From Streptomyces sp. ASQP_92 (GTDB taxonomy: Bacteria; Actinomycetota; Actinomycetes; Streptomycetales; Streptomycetaceae): 64,000 bases of DNA. Position numbers and translations under genes: made by a program. Positions 58,157-64,000 of the stretch are shown piece by piece; position 1 is the first letter of the stretch; the number at the start of each line of letters is the position of its first letter. The stretch covers positions 186,001 to 250,000 of the forward strand of contig NZ_JAODUA010000006.1 in assembly GCF_025399895.1 (NCBI RefSeq), given 5' to 3'. The notes under the pieces were generated by a model. That model saw nothing but the letters and a program-made list of their open reading frames with translations. It made no database searches and was not told the DNA's origin.

Positions 58157-58702
58157 GTGCGCCAGTTGACCACCCCTGTCCGCCTGGCCGAGCTGGCCGT
58201 GACCGTCGTGGTGCTCGCGGCGTCGGCGGGCTGCATGAGCGTGAGCGAGGACGAGGGGAAGCCGAAGCCCTCGGTGTCCGCGGGGCAGCGCGGTGGGGCG
58301 GCCAAGTCCGACGAGGGCAAGGGCGGGGCCGGTACGGGCCGGGAGCACGGCGGCAAGCGGGATCCGAAGGCGCCGGGCGGATCGTCCGGGAAGCCCAGTG
58401 CGGGCGGGTCGCCGGGGGCGTCGGGCCCGGCCGCGCCGTCGGCGGGGGCCAACCCGAAGCCCGGCGGTCCCGGTCCGGCCAAGCCGTCGCCGGGTGCCCC
58501 CTCGCAGCCGGCCCCGTCGCCGACCCACTCGGTCCCGGCCCCGCCGCCCGTCTCGCCGCCCCCGCCGCCCTCGTCGCCGCCGCCTCCGCCGGCCTCCCCT
58601 TCGACGACCCCGGGGGCCGACACGCACAACACCGCGCTCCATCGGAACCAGCCCCCGACCGATCCGGAGCCGACCGCATCACCGCAGGTCGGACCGGTTT
58701 AG
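58157..58702 (+). CDS. Putative lipoprotein with Pro/Gly/Ser-rich body
   Basis: 181 residues. Signal peptide with lipobox (VVVLAASAGCMSV, Cys about 24), then a disordered body rich in Gly, Lys, Ser and Pro, with a polyproline run (PPPPPSSPPPPP) and a short polar end (DTHNTALHRNQ). GTG 58157 has GGAGG 7 bp upstream. Lipid-anchored and extended, possibly spanning the cell wall; function unknown. Confidence 0.65.
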   Translation: MRQLTTPVRLAELAVTVVVLAASAGCMSVSEDEGKPKPSVSAGQRGGAAKSDEGKGGAGTGREHGGKRDPKAPGGSSGKPSAGGSPGASGPAAPSAGANPKPGGPGPAKPSPGAPSQPAPSPTHSVPAPPPVSPPPPPSSPPPPPASPSTTPGADTHNTALHRNQPPTDPEPTASPQVGPV

Positions 58703-58713
58703 GAGGACTGGGT

Positions 58714-58799
58714 TTGCCTTAAGGGGGTGAGGGTGCGTATGGTAGTAGATCGTTTGATCCCATTGCCCGGCGCCGACACAGAAGAGCGCCGTGTGGCGC
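58714..58799 (+). promoter_or_regulatory. Promoter and structured leader of the DEAD-box helicase gene
   Basis: TTGCCT (58714-58719) and TATGGT (58738-58743) are 18 bp apart, a good vegetative promoter. The mRNA leader would be about 150 nt and starts with a hairpin, GCGCC-G-ACAC with GTGT-GGCGC (58770-58799). Long leaders are common for cold-induced helicases. Confidence 0.6.
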
Positions 58800-58898
58800 G
58801 TATTCCCTAGCCGTGGCTGACCGCATTGAGGCGGTCGAATTGCGAATTCACGGAGTTGACGGGCGCGTGCCGAGACTCCGGAAGGTTTCGCATTTCGC

Positions 58899-61184
58899 AT
58901 GTCCATTTCCAGCACTGATCACTCCGTCCTGCCCGAGAACGACAACAACGACTCCCTCGTCGCCCTTGAGGCCGTCGAGGCTCCCGAGAACGACGTCGTC
59001 GAGGCCGTAGCGGCCTCCGACGTCATCGAGGTCGTCGAGATCGTCGAGTCCGAGGCGGACGAGAACACCGAGCCCACCGTCACCTTCGCGGACCTCGGTC
59101 TGCCCGAGGGTGTCGTGCGCAAGCTCGCGCAGAACGGCGTGACCTCCCCCTTCCCGATCCAGGCCGCGACCATCCCGGACGCCCTGGCCGGCAAGGACAT
59201 CCTCGGCCGTGGCCGCACCGGCTCCGGCAAGACCCTCTCCTTCGGTCTGCCGACCCTGGCCCAGCTGACCGGCGGCCACACCGAGAAGAAGAAGCCCCGC
59301 GCGATCATCCTCACGCCGACGCGTGAGCTCGCGATGCAGGTCGCGGACGCGCTCCAGCCGTACGGCGACGTGCTCGGCCTGAAGATGAAGGTCGTCTGCG
59401 GCGGTACGTCGATGAGCAACCAGATCTACGCCCTTGAGCGCGGTGTCGACGTCCTCGTCGCCACCCCGGGCCGTCTGCGCGACCTCATCAACCGCGGCGC
59501 CTGCTCGCTCGCCAACGTCCAGGTCGCCGTCCTCGACGAGGCCGACCAGATGTCCGACCTGGGCTTCCTGCCCGAGGTCACCGAGCTGCTCGACCAGATC
59601 CCCGGCGGCGGCCAGCGCATGCTCTTCTCCGCCACCATGGAGAACGAGATCAGCACGCTGGTCAAGCGCTACCTGACGAACCCCGTCACGCACGAGGTTG
59701 ACAGCGCGCAGGGCAACGTCTCGACGATGACCCACCACGTCCTGGTCGTGAAGCCGAAGGACAAGGCGCCGGTCACGGCCGCCATCGCCGCCCGCAAGGG
59801 CCGCACGATCATCTTCGTCCGCACCCAGCTCGGCGCGGACCGCATCGCCGAGCAGCTCTGCGAGTCGGGCGTGAAGGCCGACGCGCTGCACGGTGGCATG
59901 ACCCAGGGCGCGCGCACCCGCGTCCTCGAGGACTTCAAGAAGGGCTACGTCAACGCGCTCGTCGCGACCGACGTCGCCGCGCGCGGCATCCACGTCGACG
60001 GCATCGACCTGGTCCTCAACGTGGACCCGGCCGGTGACCACAAGGACTACCTGCACCGCTCGGGCCGTACCGCCCGCGCCGGCAAGTCCGGTGTCGTCGT
60101 GTCGCTGTCGCTGCCGCACCAGCGCCGCCAGATCTTCCGGCTGATGGAGGACGCGGGCGTCGACGCCTCGCGCCACATCATCCAGAGCGCCGGCGCGTTC
60201 GACCCGGAGGTCGCCGAGATCACCGGCGCCCGTTCGCTGACCGAGGTCCAGGCCGACTCGGCGAACAACTCGGCCAAGCAGGCCGAGCGCGAGGTCGCCG
60301 ACCTCACCAAGCAGCTGGAGCGCCTGACCCGTCGGGCCGGTGAGCTCCGCGAGGAGGCCGACCGCCTGGTGGCGCGTGCCGCCCGTGAGCGTGGCGAGGA
60401 CCCGGAGGCCGCGGTCGCCGAGGTCGCCGCCGAGGCCGAGGCCGAGGTCGCGGCTGCTGCTGCCGCCGCTGCCGTGCAGGTCAAGGAGGAGTCCCGCGAG
60501 GAGCGCGGTGGCTTCCAGCGCCGTGACGACCGGGGCAACTTCGAGCGCCGCGACAACCGTGGCGGCGACCGTGGCGACCGTGGTGGCTTCAACCGCGACC
60601 GTCGTGACGAGCGTCCCTCGGGCGGCTTCAACCGCGGTGGCGGCGACCGTCCGTTCAACCGTGACCGCCGTGACGAGCGTCCGGCCGGTGGCGGCTTCCG
60701 CCGCGACGACCGCCCCTCGGGTGGTTTCCGTCGCGACGAGCGTCCCTCGGGTGGCTTCAACCGTGACGACCGCGGTGGCGACCGTGGCGGCTTCCGCCGC
60801 GACGACCGTCCCTCCGGTGGCTTCCGCCGCGACGAGCGCCCCTCGGGCGGTTTCAACCGTGACGACCGCGGTGGCGACCGTGGCGGCTTCCGCCGCGACG
60901 ACCGTCCCTCCGGTGGCTTCAACCGTGACGACCGCGGTGGCGAGCGCGGCGGCTTCAACCGCGACCGTCGTGACGAGCGTCCCTCGTCGGGCGGCTTCAA
61001 CCGCGGTGGCAGCGACCGTCCGTTCAACCGTGACCGTCGTGACGACCGTCCCGCCGGCGGCGGCTTCCGCACCGGGGGCCACGACCGCCCGCAGGGCCGC
61101 CGTGACGAGCACCGCGGTACCGGCACCAGCACCGGCACCTTCGGTCGCCGTGACGACAAGCCCCGCTGGAAGCGCAACGGCTGA
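58899..61184 (+). CDS. DEAD-box RNA helicase with long RGG-like tail
   Basis: 761 residues. An acidic head of 60 residues precedes a standard helicase: Q motif region FADLGLPEGVV, Walker A GRTGSGKT (105-112), DEAD (213-216), SAT, and HRSGRTARAG. A coiled, Ala/Glu-rich part (about 455-530) leads to a 220-residue tail of repeats GGFRRDDRPS, GGFNRDDRGGDR and similar, which should bind RNA and promote condensates. It resembles RhlE/CsdA-type cold-shock helicases. No clear ribosome site before ATG 58899 apart from GGAAGG at about 17 bp. Confidence 0.92.
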   Translation: MSISSTDHSVLPENDNNDSLVALEAVEAPENDVVEAVAASDVIEVVEIVESEADENTEPTVTFADLGLPEGVVRKLAQNGVTSPFPIQAATIPDALAGKDILGRGRTGSGKTLSFGLPTLAQLTGGHTEKKKPRAIILTPTRELAMQVADALQPYGDVLGLKMKVVCGGTSMSNQIYALERGVDVLVATPGRLRDLINRGACSLANVQVAVLDEADQMSDLGFLPEVTELLDQIPGGGQRMLFSATMENEISTLVKRYLTNPVTHEVDSAQGNVSTMTHHVLVVKPKDKAPVTAAIAARKGRTIIFVRTQLGADRIAEQLCESGVKADALHGGMTQGARTRVLEDFKKGYVNALVATDVAARGIHVDGIDLVLNVDPAGDHKDYLHRSGRTARAGKSGVVVSLSLPHQRRQIFRLMEDAGVDASRHIIQSAGAFDPEVAEITGARSLTEVQADSANNSAKQAEREVADLTKQLERLTRRAGELREEADRLVARAARERGEDPEAAVAEVAAEAEAEVAAAAAAAAVQVKEESREERGGFQRRDDRGNFERRDNRGGDRGDRGGFNRDRRDERPSGGFNRGGGDRPFNRDRRDERPAGGGFRRDDRPSGGFRRDERPSGGFNRDDRGGDRGGFRRDDRPSGGFRRDERPSGGFNRDDRGGDRGGFRRDDRPSGGFNRDDRGGERGGFNRDRRDERPSSGGFNRGGSDRPFNRDRRDDRPAGGGFRTGGHDRPQGRRDEHRGTGTSTGTFGRRDDKPRWKRNG

Positions 61185-61207
61185 TCCCGCTGCCTGACGG
61201 CTCATCA

Positions 61208-61248
61208 GGGCCCGTACGACACCTGCTCGGTGTGGTGCGGGCCCTTTT
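61208..61248 (+). terminator. Terminator of the DEAD-box helicase gene
   Basis: AGGGCCCG pairs with CGGGCCCT (inner CACC/GGTG), followed by TTTT at 61245-61248. Confidence 0.85.
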
Positions 61249-61397
61249 GCATGGCTCTTGCGTGGGCCTCGCCCCATGGCCGAGGCGTACGTATGGGGCG
61301 TACGCCCATGAGCCCGGGCCCACGCATCCGACGACCCGTCAGATTTCGGCCACCGGGTGGCGCATGGTCGGCCTCCGGTGAGGGAATCGCTGGGGGC

Positions 61398-62912
61398 ATG
61401 ACAAACGACGCCAGCACCAACTCCCCGGAGAAACAAGGATCCGCCGGTGTGGCCACGAGCGACGAGGAACTCCTGGCGCGGCTCGGCTACAAGCAGGTCC
61501 TGGCCCGCCGGATGTCGGCGTTCTCCAACTACGCCGTCTCGTTCACGATCATCTCGGTGCTGTCCGGCTGCCTGACGATGTACGCGTACGGCATGAAGAC
61601 CGGCGGCCCCGCCCTCATCACCTGGGGCTGGGTGGCGGTGGGTCTCATGACGCTGGTCGTCGGCCTCGCGATGGCCGAGATCTGCTCGGCCTACCCCACC
61701 TCGGCCGGCCTCTACTTCTGGGCCCACCGGCTGGCCCCGCCGCGCAGCGCCGCGGCCTGGGCGTGGTTCACGGGCTGGTTCAACGTGCTGGGTCAGATCG
61801 CGGTGACGGCGGGCGTGGACTTCGGCGCGGCGTCGTTCCTCGGGGCGTATCTGAACCTCCAGTTCGGCTTCGAGGTGACCGCGCCCCGCACGATCCTGCT
61901 CTTCGCCGCGATCCTGCTGCTGCACGGCCTCCTGAACACCTTCGGCGTGCGGATCGTGGCGCTGCTGAACAGCGTGAGCGTGTGGTGGCACGTGCTCGGG
62001 GTCGTGGCGATCGTGGCGGCGCTCATGCTCGTACCGGACACGCATCAGTCGACGTCGTTCGTCTTCACGCGCTTCGTGAACGAGACCGGCTTCACCAACA
62101 GCGTGTACGTGGTCCTGATCGGCCTGTTGATGGCGCAGTACACCTTCACCGGGTACGACGCCTCCGCGCACATGACGGAGGAGACGCACGACGCGTCGAC
62201 GGCCGGCCCGCGCGGCATCGTCCGCTCCATCTGGACCTCCTGGATAGCGGGCTTCGTCCTCCTGCTCGGCTTCACGTACGCGATCGGCTCGTACGACACC
62301 CAGCTCAACTCGGACACGGGCGCGCCGCCGGCCCAGATCCTCCTGGACTCCCTCGGCGAGACCGGCGGGAAGCTGCTCCTGCTGGTGGTGATCGGCGCCC
62401 AGCTCTTCTGCGGGATGGCCTCCGTGACGGCCAACTCCCGCATGATCTACGCCTTTTCGCGCGACGGGGCCCTGCCGTTCTCCCGCCTCTGGCACACCGT
62501 GAGCCCGCGCACCCGCACCCCGGTCGCGGCGGTCTGGCTGGCCGCGATCGCAGCGCTCGTCCTCGGTCTGCCGTACCTCATCAACGTGACGGCGTACGCG
62601 GCCGTGACGTCGATCGCGGTGATCGGCCTCTACATCGCGTACGTCATCCCGACCCTGCTGCGCCTGTTCCGCGGCGACGACTTCCCCCGGGGCCCCTGGC
62701 ACCTGGGCCGCTGGTCCCGCCCGGTGGGCGTCGTCGCGGTGGCCTGGGTGGCGGTCATCACGGTCCTGTTCATGCTGCCCCAACTCTCCCCGGTCACCTG
62801 GGAAACCTTCAACTACGCCCCCCTGGCAGTCCTGGCGGTCCTCGGCTTCGCCACGACGTGGTGGCTGGCGTCGGCCCGCCACTGGTTCCTGCGGGGGGCT
62901 CGGGGGGAGTAG
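61398..62912 (+). CDS. APC-family amino acid permease
   Basis: 504 residues, 12 predicted membrane helices. The APC signature is clear: FSNYAVSFTIISVLSG in helix 1, the conserved MAEICSAYPTSAGLYFWAHRL, and the substrate region FTGYDASAHMTEET in helix 6. It resembles GABA or polyamine permeases of the ACT subfamily, importing an amino acid or amine with protons. ATG 61398 follows GGGGG closely. Stands alone. Confidence 0.9.
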   Translation: MTNDASTNSPEKQGSAGVATSDEELLARLGYKQVLARRMSAFSNYAVSFTIISVLSGCLTMYAYGMKTGGPALITWGWVAVGLMTLVVGLAMAEICSAYPTSAGLYFWAHRLAPPRSAAAWAWFTGWFNVLGQIAVTAGVDFGAASFLGAYLNLQFGFEVTAPRTILLFAAILLLHGLLNTFGVRIVALLNSVSVWWHVLGVVAIVAALMLVPDTHQSTSFVFTRFVNETGFTNSVYVVLIGLLMAQYTFTGYDASAHMTEETHDASTAGPRGIVRSIWTSWIAGFVLLLGFTYAIGSYDTQLNSDTGAPPAQILLDSLGETGGKLLLLVVIGAQLFCGMASVTANSRMIYAFSRDGALPFSRLWHTVSPRTRTPVAAVWLAAIAALVLGLPYLINVTAYAAVTSIAVIGLYIAYVIPTLLRLFRGDDFPRGPWHLGRWSRPVGVVAVAWVAVITVLFMLPQLSPVTWETFNYAPLAVLAVLGFATTWWLASARHWFLRGARGE

Positions 62913-63085
62913 GGGGCGGCTTGGGCTCCGCTTGTGCGGCCTCGGAGCGGCATGGGAATTTCGCCCCGATATATCCGGCTCTGGCGGGACCGGACGGCCA
63001 CCCGCCCGACCCGCGACGGGCCCGACACCCGATACCCGATCGGCTGCCGGGCGCCGTCCGGCTATGCTCGGGGGTGACTCGCCAA

Positions 63086-63125
63086 GGGCCATTAGCTCAA
63101 TTGGCAGAGCAGCGGACTTTTAATC
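63086..63125 (+). tRNA. 5' half of tRNA-Lys (anticodon UUU), interrupted
   Basis: GGGCCATTAGCTCAATTGGC begins a normal tRNA-Lys: acceptor strand, D-arm and anticodon stem GCGGA with loop CTTTTAA (63117-63123). Then the sequence breaks: after ATC no matching anticodon stem, T-arm or acceptor 3' strand follows. A tyrosine recombinase gene ends inside it on the other strand, so this is the left attachment site of an integrated element. TATGCT at 63063-63068 is a possible tRNA promoter -10 box. Confidence 0.85.
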
Positions 63126-64000
63126 TCATTCTGTCGAATTGCCCCTCGGCCAAGCCGAGTTGAGGAAGTCCCGCCCGTATCGCTCTGACCTGCATGTTCG
63201 GTGACCCGACTGGTAATACCCGGTCGGGTTTTGCCGTGCCGCCGAGCGGCTGGTGAGACCGAGGTGAGACCGGAGGGGCGGGCGCGGTGGCGGGGGACCA
63301 AGTCCGCGACCTTGTCGGCGAGTTCCCGGTCGAGCTCCACAAACAGCGAGGTGTACGTGTCGCCGGCGAGCTTGATCGTGGAGTGCCGAAGGGTGACCTT
63401 CACGGCGAAGATATCGCGGGCCTCGTGGTAGACGAGCGAGGCCGCAACGTGCCGCAGGTCCCGAAGGTTGATCGGCGGTAGATCGGTCTGCCCGAGGATG
63501 CGCTCGAACGTGTTGCTCACCTTCTGCGGGTGCAGCCATGAACCGTCGAGTTCTGTCCAGACCTTCCCGGTCTCGTGCCACACCTTCCCCTGTGCGAGGT
63601 GTGCCTCTTTCTGCGCCTGCTGCCGTGCCTGACGGCGCCGCAGTACGGCCACGCTCGCATAGTCGAGCGAGATCGTGTCCGCGCTGCCCTCGGTCTTGGG
63701 CGGGCTCTCGTAGGGCGTCCAGCCATCGACGACGAGTTCCGACGCGGGCGTGATCGTGGCCTCGTCGAGGTCGAGGTTCGTCCAGTCCTGCCCGACCCCC
63801 TCGCCGCGCCGCAACCCACGGTGGCCCATGACGTGAAAGATCGAGTGGTACAGCTCGTCGTCTTCGTGGGCAGCGTCGTACGCCTCGGCGGCGTCGAGGA
63901 ACTCGCCGTACTGGTCCGGGGTCCACACCATGACGGGGCCCGGGACGAGCCCGGTCTCGCGCCACTGCCTGACGCGAGCCTCTGTCCAGAGCAGGGGCTT
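63092..64000 (-). CDS. int: Tyrosine recombinase (integrase) of an integrated element, partial
   Basis: The frame is open from the right edge (KPLLWTEARVRQWRETGLVPGPVMVWTPDQ) to a TAA at 63092, 302 residues seen; the N-terminus is outside. Catalytic parts: Arg in MGHRGLRRGEG, Lys in PPKTEGSADTISL, the second Arg in NLRDLRHVAASL, His in TLRHSTIKLAGD and the nucleophile Tyr in DTYTSL. The usual HxxR box has Arg in place of its first His (LRDLRH rather than LHDLRH), and LGH is LRH. The last 60 residues are not typical and run into the tRNA half, a result of the attachment site lying at the gene's end. Probably from an actinomycete integrative element or prophage. Confidence 0.85.
   Translation of the reverse strand, partial: KPLLWTEARVRQWRETGLVPGPVMVWTPDQYGEFLDAAEAYDAAHEDDELYHSIFHVMGHRGLRRGEGVGQDWTNLDLDEATITPASELVVDGWTPYESPPKTEGSADTISLDYASVAVLRRRQARQQAQKEAHLAQGKVWHETGKVWTELDGSWLHPQKVSNTFERILGQTDLPPINLRDLRHVAASLVYHEARDIFAVKVTLRHSTIKLAGDTYTSLFVELDRELADKVADLVPRHRARPSGLTSVSPAARRHGKTRPGITSRVTEHAGQSDTGGTSSTRLGRGAIRQNEIKSPLLCQLS

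Noticed and set aside
58848..63092. 1414-codon minus-strand frame across the DEAD-box gene and permease
   Set aside because: Ala/Thr/Val repeat text is the complement of the RGG tail; real genes lie on the + strand.
63215..63235. Terminator-like ACCCGGTCGGGTTTT inside the integrase 3' end
   Set aside because: Short 5-bp stem inside an open coding frame; may belong to attachment-site arms but is not strong enough to call.

Overview
The window reads as the chromosome core of a Streptomyces. Supporting signs are very high G+C with strong third-position bias, GTG and TTG starts, spaced GTGA/ATGA gene overlaps, bldC, an LsrL-type second Lsr2, the sigN-sigF sigma factor pair, DUF3073 and DUF6274 proteins, valine dehydrogenase and geosmin synthase. 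From memory, the order sigN-sigF, tadA, upp, dnaX, purD, purC, lsrL, purSQL, purF-purM, DUF3073, vdh, bldC, hrpA matches the S. coelicolor SCO403x-SCO409x region. Geosmin synthase lies elsewhere in that species (SCO6073), so its presence here is a local difference.

Layout. 1-2.7 kb: a MarR regulator and a DHA2 exporter that runs off the left edge and carries an unusual C-terminal extension. 2.9-7.5 kb: a tiny membrane protein, a lipoprotein, sigN, sigF, a Dabb-domain protein, another tiny membrane protein and tRNA-Ser(CGA). 7.5-12.7 kb: tadA with its coupled partner gene, an Arg-rich 59-residue protein, upp, a LytR_C-domain protein, a ParB-fold-like protein and a HerA-like ATPase. 12.7-14.3 kb: repeat-rich non-coding DNA around a HhH-GPD glycosylase. 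14.3-21.5 kb: geosmin synthase, an unknown membrane protein, a lone receiver protein and a WYL-containing helicase-associated protein. 21.7-45.3 kb: tRNA-Ser(GGA), the SRP RNA, dnaX and the de novo purine genes (purD, purC, purSQL, purF, purM), all on the + strand, interleaved with a four-gene ABC/two-component operon, three tRNA-Gly genes, lsrL, and a TetR/MFS pair. 45.4-57.3 kb: DUF3073, vdh, bldC, a DUF6274 gene, hrpA, a DsbA-CcdA pair and tRNA genes for Asp (two), Phe and Glu. 57.5-63 kb: a small zincin, a lipoprotein, a DEAD-box helicase with an RGG-like tail and an APC permease. 63.1-64 kb: the 5' half of tRNA-Lys(UUU) abutting a tyrosine recombinase, which is the left end of an integrated element that continues past the window.

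How it fits together. Most of the window is housekeeping: purine synthesis from PRPP (PurF, PurD, PurSQL, PurM, PurC), pyrimidine salvage (Upp), replication clamp loading (DnaX), protein targeting (SRP RNA), tRNA modification (TadA) and RNA remodelling (HrpA, DEAD-box). Overlaid on this are developmental regulators (SigF, SigN, BldC, LsrL). The unusual DNA is in the spacers: a tandem array of broken tRNA-Asp 3' ends, an interrupted tRNA-Lys, two arrays of dispersed Streptomyces repeats sharing a 66-bp inverted copy 43 kb apart, a 13-bp tandem repeat in front of geosmin synthase, and a set of about ten genes whose -10 box sits 6-8 bp before the start codon, suggesting leaderless mRNAs. No CRISPR array, transposase or complete secondary-metabolite cluster was seen.
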